From the NCBI GenBank assembly GCA_013397935.1, contig VZRN01004661.1:2099281-2163280 (forward strand): DNA of 64,000 bases, written 5' to 3'. Origin of the DNA: Dasyornis broadbenti (Eukaryota; Chordata; Aves; Passeriformes; Dasyornithidae). The first letter of the stretch is position 1; each line of letters begins with the position of its first letter. Shown piece by piece: positions 1 through 12,373 of the stretch. The notes beneath the pieces were generated by a model, which was not told the origin of the DNA, ran no database searches, and was given only the letters and a program-made list of their open reading frames with translations. The translations under genes and the position numbers were made by a program.

Positions 1-523
1 AACTTGTCACAGCCCCTCCAGCTTTGCAACTTATAACCTGCTGCAAAACCACACTTGAGCCAAGCCTTTCTCGGAACTTGCTAGAGCAGCTCATGGGATT
101 ACTGCCCCAAAGTGTCCCTTCTGCCTCCTGTTGGAGCATAAGAGACTTTGAAACACCACAGATTCATTTTTCACATGGAAGATGATTTTCAGATTAATTT
201 TTCTCTTTGTGTTTATCCTTAAGGTAGTTTTCCACTCAGAACTCTGAGAAAAATAAGAAAAAAGTGGAGGTGGGGGGGATATTCTGGCTCATATGCCATT
301 TACATCAAAAGTTACCAGGGCTACAAACCAGTTAGGAAGGAAGCTGACGGACCTAACCAAGAGTCTGCTGGGCCCCTGAAGGAAAAAAGAAAAAAAAAAT
401 TACTGAAAGACATCAGAGGAGGAAAAATAAAAAATGAAAGTCCGTGCTGTTGTGCTAAGCTGGTCAGAGCATGCCCACTTCATCCTATTTAGGGTGAAAG
501 TGTCTAATATTACATCTGCCTGG

Positions 524-548
524 AAAAAAAAAAAAAAAAAAAAAAAAA
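524..548. repeat. Poly-A run (25 nt)
   Basis: Twenty-five consecutive A, preceded by CTGG. It pairs with an equally long run at 653-677 that has the same left flank. I see no SINE or LINE body upstream that would make it a retrotransposon tail. Confidence 0.95.
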
Positions 549-652
549 GAAAAAAACAAAATTAAAGAAAGAAAAAAGTCCACCTCTTGCCAGCAAATTG
601 AGGACATCTGATATGGACTCATGAAGAATCAAACAATANTAAAACTGGCTGG

Positions 653-677
653 AAAAAAAAAAAAAAAAAAAAAAAAA
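653..677. repeat. Poly-A run (25 nt)
   Basis: Twenty-five consecutive A, preceded by CTGG and 14 bases after the isolated N at 639. Homopolymer length here is likely uncertain in the assembly. Confidence 0.95.
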
Positions 678-3600
678 GGCAAGAAACTAAATTCAAAAGT
701 TCTGACCATTTTCCACGCTTTTCCCCTGCCACTCGGTGCTGCTGAGGGCCCCCTGGCAGACATGGGCAGGCTCAGGGGGTGATGGAATGGCTGCCACGAG
801 GGCGGCACACGCAGAGCCCGGGGTGCGAGGGGTCCCTTGGCAGCCCCAGCCGGTGACAAACCAAGCGGTTGTTCTCATCAAAGTGATAGAAACGCAGTTG
901 ATCAAAACAAGCAGAAGGCACTGTTCTGTTTGGTCTGTACACTTTGTACGCTGCCACTTGGGAACTTAATTAGTCCACATGCTTCATGTTTCTATCTTTA
1001 GTCTGATGGCATACAGCTGTTCTTTCCAGCATCGCTGCCTACTGCCCTTTCCCTGCTGTTGGGGTACGCTTGGAAATAGATAAGCTGGGATTGCCTCCAG
1101 TTTAACCCTCTGCCAGCCCTTGCTGACTGCAGAAAACAGAACATTTTGTCCCAAATCATGATGCAAATTGTTTCATTACCTCATGGGAGTTTTCCCACAT
1201 GGCCAGGGATGGGGAGGGATCGCACAGTCTCAGAGTGCTGATCCCATCACAGGGTCACCTTTCAGAGCCAAGATGCTGAAAAAACAAAATGAACCCTTTT
1301 CAGGGCAATCTTAATTGCTGGGGTGAGGGGGAAACATTTTTGAGTCACTGTCAGCATGAGGTGAGGAGACAGAGCTTGTTCTCCTTCCCACCTCAGCTGC
1401 GGTGGATTTGGGGCAGAAGAACAAGCCCTGGACATGAACTGTGAAGGGATATAGATTATTTCAGGGTATCGAGACCTGGCACTTTCCCTGTGGCCTGCCA
1501 CGGCAGACAGTGACCAAGATTGTGCAATGATTTAGGAATAAAAAAAATACTCCAGGACTATGGTCCATTCATACTAAAATGCAGGAAAAAACTGTCTACT
1601 GAAGATGCCCAGCTGGCCAATGCAGCCAAAATTGGGGAAAGGCTCAGGAATGAGGCACGAGCTCCCACTCCTGGTTGCCTCTGTGTTCAGCATCAGGTTA
1701 AGCCTCAGCACCCCTATTTACAGCAGGGAAGGAGGATAAAGCTGGCTTTATAGTCTGAGTCTGCCCAGGGAGGAAGGGAATGCCCCTATGCACTACATCT
1801 CATAAATGAAGGTCTTCAAAATCCTTTGGCTGATGTCATTTCTTGCACTGGGTGTCACAGCCTTGGCCTTTCAGCCGGGACATTCGTATCTCCCAGCTGG
1901 AATGCAGCCGGCATCCCTAAGCCTGGCTGGAACCTCCCAGCTCAGAGAGCAGCTAATTTTTCTGAGCAGTTAAGAAGTTGCACATTCATGCACTCCCGAG
2001 GTTTAACCATATCAGTATCCTCCACCTCCTGCCTCCCCCCATTAGTTTTTGTCTCTTGTAATCATCTTTTTCTCATATTCCAGAGATCTCTGCACCACTA
2101 CCTTGACAGTGATGTTAGCGTCAGGTGCTGCATATCATGCCACACTCACGAGTTTTACATTCCTACGACATGGCAGACTTTGATACAATTACAGCTTGGC
2201 TACATATCTTAATTTATGTTACAATATTGCTGGTAGTGATATCAGAGACAAATGTTTAATTCACAGAAACTCAGTTTCAAACTACAGTCCCTGAATGCAA
2301 ACGGCAGACTTCAATATTTTTTCATCAATTTCTTAGTTCATAAAAATCAATTTTTGTAGAGTTTTTACACTGTACATAAAAGACTGTGGCATCAATTAGC
2401 CTTAATTCTTTTTTTTTTTTCTTTTTTGGAAACCTCTTTGTAGGAAAATCTCATATTTCAGCAATTTGCATTATCCACACAATCTGCTTTGAAGTTCTAA
2501 GTTATGGTAAGAAAAGGATCCACTTATCTGCACATAAAAAATGTTCAAAGCTTATAAATTCCCTGAAACAGATGTACATTATCATTGGATTTGCCTTTCT
2601 CTCTTTGCTGTTGCATGGCTAATAGAGTTTCATGTGCCCCCTCACATCCTCCCCATTTAGCATCTTTTCTCTACAGAAGCATGCACCCTACTGTGCCAAT
2701 CCACACTTCAAAGATTTCTGTCTATCTATTAGAAACAAAGCACAAAGTGAGAACATATGGCCCCTTTTAAATTTCCCACATTTAAGTCAATATCGTTTCT
2801 TTTCTCCTTTGGCAAAGAAACATAATAAGGTTTATCTTCTCCCTTCCTAAATCTGCTGGCTCTCTCAAACTGCTTGTGCCAATTCAGCAGTTACTTTGCA
2901 GTATCAGACTTGGCAGCACATATGAAAACAAAATCTCTAATTTTTTAAATTGCTTTTATTTCTTCAGATCAAGAAGATGCATTTAAATGATGAAAAAGGA
3001 CAAAATGTAACTGCACACTTTCAGATAAGTGGATTTTAAACCCGTGAAAGGGCACAACAGAAAGTCAACAGCAAAAAATTGTCTTGTTCAAGTTCTTTTC
3101 ATGGTGACATCTTTCCAAACTGACTAAAGGGATGGAAGAGCATTCTGGAATCGAAGGCCTTACTGCACCTGCTCGTCACATGCCCCAGAGCCTCCACAGG
3201 AACCCAGTGCTGGGGCTCAGGGGGTGATCAGACACTGAGACACTGACAGCCCTCCTGAGGAAAAGGAGCACGCACTTGTCTCAATGACTCTGGCTTCTCA
3301 GTTTTCTCTGTTGGTGTTACAGGCATAGTGAACATACCTCTTGTGTGCCAGGAAGAAGAAATTTTGGCCCATTCATTTGGAGTGACTCCATCCTGCACAT
3401 CCTTGGGGAGATGAGGAACACGCAGGACACTCAGGGTGAGATCTGCTGCTCAGTGGATTTCTTTTACAGTTGCAGGCTAGAGAAGCAATATCTAAGTGAA
3501 CAAAGGCTCCAAGTAAAACAAACTTCATTAACTATTGTTAGAAAGATCAGCAGACACATAATATCCTGTGAATGCCGAATTCCTGATTCAATTATAGCAA

Positions 3601-4282
3601 AAGGGGTTGCAGCAATGTTTATAGCAGAGAAAGGAGTGAAAGTCTTGCCCTGCTCCTGAAAACACGACTTGTTCCTTTAATTCATGGTTAACAGAAAAAA
3701 TGCCTCCACGTTTCAGACTCCTAAGATGTCGAAAAAAGCACTTTTTATATTAATTGACTTTAGCATCCATTTATTAGACCAGGAAAGTTCTAATAAAAAC
3801 CTGTCCCAAACCAGTGCAAGTCACGAGTGTCCCAGGGCCCTGATTCCAAGACAGTATAAATTGAAGTACTTCTGTTGATCTGGCAAAGCTGCACAAAATT
3901 TCCAGTACAACCTATGGAAGTCACATGCACAAAGCCATTGAGGGCTGTGGCCCTAGCAGATGGCACACTCAAACAGCAAGTTGTGATTATACACATCAAA
4001 AGTAAAAAATATTCCCCCGAAAAGGCTGTAAAGAGACAGGAGGAATGTGAGGCCCACAGTGCTGCATTACTGCTTCCCTTCATACTTTTGCACTTACTGG
4101 AAACTCCGAGTCTCTTTAATTGAGCTTTTCCTCCCCTCCACTCCTCACAGGGTGAGAGGGTTAATTGCTTTGGATGGGAACATTACAGTTTCTGTACTCC
4201 TGCTTCCTCCTGGCACGCTGAGTATGCAGAGATGCCGTGTGCACACACCGCACAGGAGTGCCCCAGCACTCAGAGCAGGGAT

Positions 4283-4345
4283 CAGAACAGCTCCAGACAT
4301 CCCCGCCATGGGATGAGAACAGCTCCAGGCCTCCCTGCCTTGGGT
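4283..4345. repeat. Imperfect 32-bp tandem duplication
   Basis: Two adjacent copies with a period of 32, sharing the core GAACAGCTCCAG followed by a GCC-rich half ending TGGG. They differ by several substitutions. The surroundings are locally GC-rich. Confidence 0.8.
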
Positions 4346-4648
4346 ATCTACAGCTTTGAAAATCAGCAGTGGCCAAGTGAGACCTTAACGCTAATGGCCG
4401 TAGCATTTCGCTGTTTATCTTGGTTGAACTAGCATTACCAGTCATGGTTGTTAACAACCTCAAGTGGCACTTTATTCATCTATCAACAGCCTTAACCTGT
4501 GAACATGCAAGCAAAGAACTATAAACACCCACTCCAAAGTCACTTTGTAGGTTTAAGCTGAAGCCCACAGAAAAAAAAGGCTGTTCACAGAATGTCAGTG
4601 AGAACAGACAAAATACAACCTCCAAACCAATGTTTTAATCTACAAAGT

Positions 4649-4654
4649 TTTATT
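4649..4654 (-). terminator. Candidate polyadenylation signal AATAAA, distal
   Basis: The minus strand reads AATAAA here. It is followed about 20-50 nt downstream by a run rich in T and G (minus strand of about 4600-4635, including TTGGTTTGG and TTGTATTTTG), the arrangement expected for a functional cleavage and polyadenylation site. If NKD1 uses it, the 3' UTR would be about 6.4 kb. Linkage to NKD1 is inference. Confidence 0.3.
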
Positions 4655-6327
4655 TGTCTTTTTAAACTTGTAAACCATAAAAAGAGCTTATCAAATATCT
4701 GAAATTAGTACAAGAAAAAATGATGACTCATAGCAAACTGCATTTGTAAGGTCCCAATTCCAAGACATGCATGGGGCTCTTCTGCTTCCATTTATGAAGC
4801 TGAAAACAAACTTGGCCCAGTTTGTTGGGTGTTTCATTAGAAAATTCACAAAGCCTCAGCGTGCTATACTTCGTGAATAGAACAGAATGGGAAGGATTAA
4901 GTGCAAGAATAAGCACTCAGCACCAGAAGGATCTGAACCCCATATCTTCATGCACAAAACACAACACCAAAGGAGTACATCTCTTAGCTGGCAGTAATTA
5001 CAGGAAGCTTTGTCTCTACAGACTAGGAACATACCCCACTTCACAGATGTCCTAAAAACCAGAACGCACCGTGCACATTGTTACCAGTATGCCTGATATT
5101 GTTTATGTTTGCCCCTTGCCAAATTTATGAAGCCCCTTAACATTATGTCTTCCACATTCTTGAAAAACTTCTGGAACTTCCTGCACTGAGACCCCAGAAT
5201 ACCAGCCTGATGAGACAACCAACAGGCCCAGTCTGCCATTCCTTGTGGAATAAAGATTATCCTTTGTGTCAGTAGATTTCACAGGCATAGTTAGTGCTTA
5301 GTGTTTAGAAAAATCAGGACAGATACCAAAGCTTTGGGCACCATTTGACTAACTTATGTGTGTTTGTAGTCAGACAAAAAGAACAGATGTCACTATTCAA
5401 AATGTGTTCTAAAGAATATTCAAAACATCTCTAGAAACACCTCCACTTCTAAAAATGTTTCCCTCAGCATGGATAGGGACTCAGGAAGCTGGGGATCATT
5501 CCTTATTCTGCCACAGCCCCAGAGATTATCTGCAACTTTCCTGCCTTGTGCCTCCCCCTGCACGCTGGAGATTCACCTCTTAGAGAAAAGTCTTTCAAGT
5601 TTTCCCAGTGAAAAGCATTCTACAAGCTACTGCTGCTGTTTAATGAGCAAAAAATGTACCAAAAGAGATTCAAAATATAATATGAATAAAACTTCTCCAT
5701 ACAGCATTTTCCTGCCTCTGGTGTGTCTCCCCCAGCCCCTCTGTTGGACAGTTTTATGCTATCCCTACACTTCTCCAGTCTTTCCATCCTTCCCTTGCCA
5801 TCTTCCTTCACAGCTCTAACCCTCACAGTAGCCGGCCTGAAGAGCCCTTAAATCCTGCTAGTTTAGAACAAAGGAATTAGAAGACTTCATCTGTGTGATT
5901 CCTATCATTTTAGCTCATTTAGGATTGAATTATCTAGAAACACATAGAAATACAAAAGTAAATTAAAGCAGCATTGAAAACCTCATTATTTAATAACTAT
6001 AATCCAAGTTTCAAATAAGACGCATTTTAATGTATATTGAATAATTTCAGTATAAAGTTATTTGCTTGTCTATATCTGTTTCTTTTAGATCATTTGGAGC
6101 ACATTTTAAATGTGCACAGAACAAAAAAATTCCTAAAACAGACCCTTCCAAATCAAATCAATTCAACATCTGTTCAAATACGCAAAAAAAATTACATTAT
6201 TATGTCATAAATAGAGGCTGGTTTTACTGTTAAGTGCATTAGGAAAGAAATCTTCCAGAAGCTATTTAGAAAACACAATAAGTTCAATTTTTAGTTCATG
6301 GATTTTCAAACGTGTTTCTGTTGGTAT

Positions 6328-6331
<4 letters not shown>

Positions 6332-6357
<26 letters not shown>
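6332..6357. repeat. Poly-A run (26 nt)
   Basis: Twenty-six consecutive A on the plus strand. In an NKD1 transcript that extended this far it would be poly-U. No associated transposon body was recognised. Confidence 0.95.
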
Positions 6358-6359
<2 letters not shown>

Positions 6360-8701
6360 AGTCTGACTACTAATAAGATGTTGAATAAGACTTGGTTCCC
6401 AGAAAAGCCATGAATAAGTCATGTTTGAAAACATATTTTCAGATCTTGATGAATTGCATCAAGGTAATTAAAGGTGAGACTTGATTAGCTGACATGTTTC
6501 CAAACATGAACATTCTTGCCTGTACTCCAGGCAAAAATTATGGTGAATGTTTTTGCAAATTTCCTAGCATGATGAATTTTTCTCAAGTATAATCTAGGCC
6601 CAAAGGGGCCCAACTTTCCTGTTAATTGGAATACAAATGAAATCTGTCATTCAATAATTGAGGTACACGATGACATATGGAGAACAGTATGCATTGATCA
6701 TAGCAGTGTATTTTTGAGGCAACTTGTGGAGCATCCACAGGGCTCATCCCTTTAGAAGAAATCACCTCTGTCAGAATCCATCTTGTTCCACTCACTGACT
6801 TCTGCCAGAGGACACACACAAACACGCACACTTTTATATGGATACACATACACACACACACATCTTTAAGGTACTTCTCCAGCTCAACGTTGCTGTTCTA
6901 TGCTCACAATGACCAGAGTAGAAAGACCATTACAGACCTCATATATTTGGCTTTTTAATTTGGCAGGGCCTCAAGGGGCTGGTCTGCCAACACACCAGGA
7001 GAATCTGTACCTCATCACCCAAGGGCAGAACTGGGTCTCCATTTCTAACAATGACTAAACGACAGTGCGGCTGTTTCAAAGACATTTGGAAGTGCCTTGA
7101 GGTCCTCCAAGGACATCGGTATAAGGACGGTATTCGCTGCTAATCTTGATTAATTTATCAGCTTGATCTCTTACAGTGAAACTTCCATTTACTATGAGCA
7201 AACCCATCAGCAGTAAGATGCAGAAAAAATAAATAAAGAAATTACTGGCTGCATATTATGTAGACTTCAGACCCACCTGCCTGGGATGAAATTATAGGCA
7301 CCCTGCAACTGGTGGGAACCTGGCAGTCTTGCAAGAGATTTCACTGGGACAGAGATTTTACTTCACAGCCTTAGCTTAGATTACTTTGTATTGTGGTCAT
7401 TAAGTTGTTAGAAGAGCTTAGAAATCCTTCTTTTCAAAAAACTGTCCTCCCCAGAATTGCAGATGGTAGAGACCAGCAAAATATTTCAATTTAATTTTTT
7501 CAGGAAATAGTGCAAACTTTGGTATTGGCTTCATTTTGCTGGACTGCCTTGCATAAAAACAGAAAAAGTAAGTGAAAAGTCTGGAGTTTTCATCTGAAAT
7601 TACTTAATGCCACTCCATTTTACTTTTCGATATTAAGAATATACTCAATTCTGATATTTTTTCTTTGAAAATAAAATGTTTCATTTAACCAGAAACTAAA
7701 CTCTTTCAAATTTTGATTCAGCTACAGTTTTGAACAACTTAAAACAATATTTTTATTTTTTTTTTTTTTTCAGGAAAAGTTTTCAGAATTAATATCAAGA
7801 TGAAATATCCGTTACTCAACACAGGTCCAACAGCAGGGGACAAGAAATTTAACGTTGAAACTTGATAGTTTAAATATTAGACCAAAGCATACCCAGTCTA
7901 TACGTAATTTCCTGATCCTGTTCCCAAAAATATTAATGTAAGCTCTTTCATCAGTGGGATCTGCAAGCACTGACAGCAATTGCAAAAGGCCCCTGAAATC
8001 CACAACAAGAAGAAAGAAATATACTTTCTGAACTAGTAAAACTTTAATTAACAGGGGGTTCTCTTGGCACAGTTTTTGCTGTTAAATAAATAAAGCATTT
8101 AGTCAAAACCATCTATATTTACTATACAAAATACTGAAAAGCAAACATATTTAAAAGATACGGAAATTTAAGGTTCTGTGAAAAGAAACTGTGCTACATG
8201 TTATTCACACTTATAATGCACATAACACAACTGCAACACAGTATTTCGATACTGTATATTCATACATGGCTGGTGTAAAGTTTTCGTTAGGGGATGCCAT
8301 GTTATTAAAATGTATTTGTGTTTTACAGAATCTGAGCAAGGCAGAATTTGTCCTCTGAACGTCCAAATGTAATAAACCAAAGCACATCAATGCCAGGCTG
8401 TAACCAATGGTCAGTCGTGTTCCATGCCAGAGCTCACCTGGCACAGCCAGAACTGCACACTCCTCGATCACATGGGATTTTGGTAGCGGTGCTGTTTTCT
8501 TTTCCAGCACAGTATCTTTGGGTGAAGGAGCATTTTTGCCCCTTTGCTGCCCTTTCTTAGAAAACCCCACAGTTCTGAAAGCACTTGAGTTTTCCAGAAC
8601 ATTTCCTGGTTTTCAGCAACAATCTGCATTTAAAAAATTGACTCAGAACAATTTCTACCTCTCAGTCTTTCTGGCATACGCTCTACTGAGAAGAGAACAG
8701 C

Positions 8702-8725
8702 TTTAATTACTTCTTTAATTACTTC
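8702..8725. repeat. 12-bp perfect tandem duplication
   Basis: The unit TTTAATTACTTC occurs twice in a row with no mismatch. Confidence 0.95.
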
Positions 8726-10020
8726 TTCAAAACAAATAGCATGGCATCCCTTCTTAGATGGAATGTACACTGTGTGTCTGCATGCGGTATAAAGTAAGTC
8801 ACTTGAATACATCAGACTTTTTAACACTATAATATAAATAAGCTTATTCCTTCTACTAGACATATAAATGCCTTTTTTTTTTGCAGTCCATAATTATATA
8901 TACATTGAAAAAGAATGATACACAAGCAGCAAAAAAGGCTTAGACTAGAACAACTCAGTGGTAACTAACCAAATTTGTGGCCTTTTCATATTTTCAACAC
9001 AGAAAATTCTGCATATAAATATTTTTGGACTTTAGGAATTTTAAAATAAACAGAACAGTATAGTTGTCACACAGATCAAACACATTTTAAAAACATTTTG
9101 TTAGATTTTACAGAACACGCTGTTGACAGCTGAAAAAAAAGTAAAATAAAATAAACCAGATTTTTAAAGAGGACAATAAGTCTAAACATCTGCTGATCCA
9201 GGGAGACAAGAGACGGACCTAATTACCATGAAGCAGTGATTCCATTCCAATTCCACAAGAAGGCAAGGCTTCCCACTGTTCTTTAAAAGGTGATGTCTCT
9301 GTGTTCTTAGAAAGGACAACATCCCTCTAAAACTGGTCAGCAGTAAGGTAACACCCCATTTTGGACTGACCAAAACTCTAGTCAGAAAAAAACCCAAACC
9401 CTAATCGTAAAGGGCTTATAACAATGTTGGATAGTTACATTTTACAATATATACTATTGACAAAATACCACAACATTAAAAATAATTAAAACCAAAAGCA
9501 AATACATTTATAGAACAATTATGTTTCAATGTAGGAGTTCTCTACTTTAATGTTCCAAAAGAAATGGAGATGTTTTCCAGTCACTTTCTACCTGCAAAAT
9601 GGTGATCTGTACAAAACCCAACTGAATCTATTATAAATCTGGGCTCCATAGAAAGCAAAACTTGAATGTACTGACCCTTTCTTTTTTTTTATTTTCCAAT
9701 TTCCTTTTGACTTTCAAATTTCTCAGCAGCCATTAAGGTCTTGTGAGTGTGGTCTGATTCTCCTTCATGGAATGGAAGCCCTTTGACATGGAAAAAGTAG
9801 AAGAAGCCAGAATGATTGTGAGTGATATTTTTTTATACACGTCTCTAAAATGGGAGAAGTACAAACTGGTAGGTGCTTGGGAAATTTAAATTGGAGGCAC
9901 CAAGAAAATGCCATGGCAAATGTTTCTCAAAAGTTGCTGTTGTGGAAAAAAACAAATATAATGTTATTATTCAAACCACAGATTTCTAAAACACAACAAA
10001 ATGTACCTGAGAGTGTGCAT

Positions 10021-10061
10021 ATTTATATATATATATTTATATTTATATTTTATATATATTT
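10021..10061. repeat. AT-rich microsatellite (TA/TTTATA)
   Basis: A run made only of A and T, with TATATA and ATTTAT units, in the presumed 3' UTR or downstream flank of NKD1. Confidence 0.9.
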
Positions 10062-10798
10062 GCCAACATTTAAAGTGAGAAAGTATATTTTCCTCAATTC
10101 TTTCTCAAAACAAAGAACTGTGGATTTAAACAAAACAAACCCCCCAATCAACCCCTCTCATTCTCAAACCCCCACGAATGATACTTATGGCCCAAGCACT
10201 AAAGTCTAGTGATGCTTTCGAAAACCCCATTTCACATCCTCCTCTTTTCAAATGGTTACCCCAAAGAGAGTGGAGAAAAAGCAAGAGAAAAATCAAAAAT
10301 AAAAGAAGTATATTTAAATATTACCCAGTATATAACAGACTGTAGTTGTGTCAATGAAGAATCTCCAGGAAAATAAAGTGTAAGTCATACAAATGTAGCC
10401 CTGTTGACAAGTGTAGCTAATATTTCCTTGTAATTAAGATGATTTGAAAGGATGTGAACACAAACAGGCTACACGAACACAGTATATTAAATTTCCCCCC
10501 CTGTAGCACATTACAATCAATAAAAAGTAAATAAAATCTGAATAATACTAGAGGTAGCAGCTGTTTGTATTTTCCATTATCTGAGTATCTCTGGAGTCCA
10601 ACCCTTCGAACATTGCTCCCCTGATGAAAGGCTTGTGTGCAATCAGCCGACGTACAGCAGAGTGGAAAGCTAGATGTCTGCAAGAGTGTTTGAAGTATCT
10701 TTCCGAGTACAATGGAAGTAGTACTTGTACAGAAGTGCGTTGACGACCTCTATTAAATCACAGCTCAAAAAGCTATGGCTGTTTGCTGTTTTACAAGC

Positions 10799-10829
10799 NN
10801 NNNNNNNNNNNNNNNNNNNNNNNNNNNNN
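10799..10829. other. Assembly gap (31 N)
   Basis: A run of 31 N lies about 220 bases downstream of the NKD1 stop, inside the presumed 3' UTR, and abuts a run of 13 A at 10830-10842. The missing bases are probably low-complexity sequence. Confidence 1.
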
Positions 10830-11050
10830 AAAAAAAAAAAAATCCACAAGGTGTTTGAGTAAGCTATGCGGTTCCACAACATATAAATAGGGTAAGTTTC
10901 AAGAGTTCCATATAACCTCTAAAATATATGCTAGCTGAATATTAATGGAGTAATGATAATATTTATCATAGTAATGCCTTAGTTCTGGTATCACAGGAAC
11001 GCATTTCCTTCATTTGGGACAATTCTTGGAGGATGTTGGTGGGATCTCTT

Positions 11051-11625
11051 CTATGTCTGGTAGAAATGGTGGTAGTGGTGGTGGTGCTCGTGGTGGTGGT
11101 GGTGCTCATGTCTTTGTATCATTTGTCCTACTTGGCCTTCATATAAAATGACTGTGGGCAGGTCTCTCACATGTTCCTTTTCCACAACTGTCCCTGGAGA
11201 TTGGAAGGTTTTGCACATTTGGTGATTCTCCTTTGCCCTCTGCTTATGCTTCTTGTGGATCTGTTGGGACTGCAAAGGAAGGTACGGGAGGTTCTGGCCC
11301 ACCCGTGCGCTTGGGGAAGCCATGGGCACGGGCACCCCTTGAAAAGGTTTATTTCTAACTGCCCTTCCAGGGTGCACAGGGGCCACATTTTTGCCCTGGG
11401 CTTTGGGAGACCTCACAAAGTGCTTGTTTGAGTCCTGGTTCCGGAGCCTCTGTTGGATTTCTGCAATCTTGGCATATGAGCTTTCAGCCAGATTGATGTG
11501 GTTTGGATCCACCACTTGAGATTTCCTATGGTGAGCATGGAAGGTCTCGGGCTCATGAGAACGGGATCTAGTTTGATTCACAATTCTGCCTGGTGGGTCA
11601 TGTTTTTGAGCTGCTGGAGGAGATC
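11051..11625 (-). CDS. NKD1: NKD1 last coding exon g (tail and histidine-rich C-terminus)
   Basis: This exon carries 575 nt of coding sequence: the end of a split glycine, 190 residues and a TAG stop. Blocks in order are TRSRSHEPE (residues about 228-235 of the 399-residue partial product), IAEIQQRLR (262-270), HFVRSPKAQGK (277-287), a basic HKKHKQRAKE stretch (332-341), LPTVILYEGQ (364-373) and RHEHHHHHEHHHHYHHFYQT (380-399). The acceptor is TTTCCTAG. The final block, 12 His in 20 residues, is a known signature of vertebrate NKD proteins and can bind divalent metal in principle. The tail is otherwise low in predicted structure. An open frame on the opposite strand at 11171-11431 is only a shadow. 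Confidence 0.98.
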
Positions 11626-11832
11626 CTAGGAAATAACAAGCTGAGTTAGTCATCTAGTATTTCAAAGTTTTAATTAGTAGCATGCAGTTGGCAGGGATAG
11701 CATTATCGGCTGAACAAATTTTTCCTAAGGAAGTGAATGCAATTATAGCTGTCTAGTTTAATTACATTTAATAATTCTGGCCAGTAAATAATACACACAC
11801 AAATATGATTACCTAGCTGGAGAAGACTGAAC

Positions 11833-11880
11833 GTGTGTCTGTGTGTGTGTGTGTGTGTGAGTGTGTGTGTGTGTGTGTGT
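11833..11880. repeat. (GT)n/(CA)n microsatellite
   Basis: A nearly pure GT dinucleotide run of about 48 nt, interrupted by single changes (GTCT and GAGT). It lies about 210 nt upstream of the last NKD1 acceptor and is CA-repeat in the transcript. It is likely length-polymorphic. Confidence 0.97.
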
Positions 11881-12194
11881 ATAAAGATCTTCACATTACC
11901 AATTCTTGGTCACCAAATTAACTGTAAGTGGCAAAGTAAAACCCTGGCAAAGGACAGGGAAATGAAGGAAATCCAAATCTCTTTAACTGGGGACTAAAGC
12001 CAAAATTCCAGGTATGAACACACATTCTATTTTTGGGTCAGTAGTGAGTATAAAATATGTTCTGGTATCGTCTTGGGAACAAGCTCCAACATCCAAAAGT
12101 CAATCCTTGCCTCACTCATAGACTAAATTTAATAATTTAGATGTAAAGATTGTTCTCCTAGGCTCAGCTCCAAGTTTAGCTACACAAACAAGTA

Positions 12195-12203
12195 CATCAA
12201 AGC
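12195..12203 (-). promoter_or_regulatory. Perfect TCF/LEF consensus 9-mer
   Basis: The minus strand reads GCTTTGATG, matching the (C/G)CTTTGAT(C/G) consensus. It is in the last intron. Function is inference; single matches occur by chance. Confidence 0.25.
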
Positions 12204-12373
12204 AGCCTTGCAGCACATTAGCCACTCTGTTGTGATACCACCTTCACCAGTAATTATCTTGCAATATTCACAGTCCTACTCCTAAGCCACTACACAGCTT
12301 CACAATTCTCTGTCCCTGATATGGAACATGCAACTGAAGAAAGAAAAGATTATGAGGTTACAACATAGATCAC

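Larger units (their letters stand above)
1..4648. other. Gene-free flank downstream of NKD1
   Basis: No coding exon or RNA gene is recognised here on either strand. In human the next gene downstream of NKD1 is SNX20 in convergent orientation. I looked for a plus-strand PX-domain protein and saw none, so it lies outside the window, is split too finely to see, or is absent. The stretch holds two 25-A runs (524-548 and 653-677), an isolated N at 639 and an imperfect 32-bp tandem duplication at 4283-4345. Confidence 0.6.
4649..11050 (-). other. Presumed NKD1 3' UTR and/or downstream flank
   Basis: Downstream of the NKD1 stop no coding sequence was recognised on either strand. Part of this stretch must be 3' UTR, but its end cannot be fixed from sequence. 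Candidate AATAAA or ATTAAA hexamers on the minus strand lie at 9688-9693 (inside an A-rich run, poor context), 9546-9551 (no clear GU-rich element), 7752-7757 (beside a long T run on the plus strand) and 4649-4654 (good context). An AT-rich microsatellite lies at 10021-10061, a short 12-nt tandem duplication at 8702-8725 and a 31-base gap at 10799-10829. There is a 26-A run at 6332-6357. Confidence 0.4.
11626..12373 (-). other. NKD1 intron f-g (748 nt) with CA repeat
   Basis: This short intron lies between the last two coding exons. It begins GTGATC and ends CCTAG. A dinucleotide repeat at 11833-11880 reads (GT)n on the plus strand and therefore (CA)n in the pre-mRNA. A perfect TCF/LEF-type 9-mer lies at 12195-12203. 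No coding potential was seen. Confidence 0.9.

Noticed and set aside
1826..2212. 128-codon plus-strand open frame, considered as a possible SNX20 exon
   Set aside because: No PX-domain features and no matching splice pattern; no similarity seen.
5028..5060. Possible reverse MIR (ACCCCACTTCACAGATG)
   Set aside because: Only a short match; the flanking MIR core does not continue.
8211..8570. 119-codon minus-strand open frame in the NKD1 downstream flank
   Set aside because: No recognisable family, ordinary composition and no splice or start context; consistent with chance.
11171..11431. 86-codon plus-strand open frame
   Set aside because: Antisense shadow of the last NKD1 coding exon.
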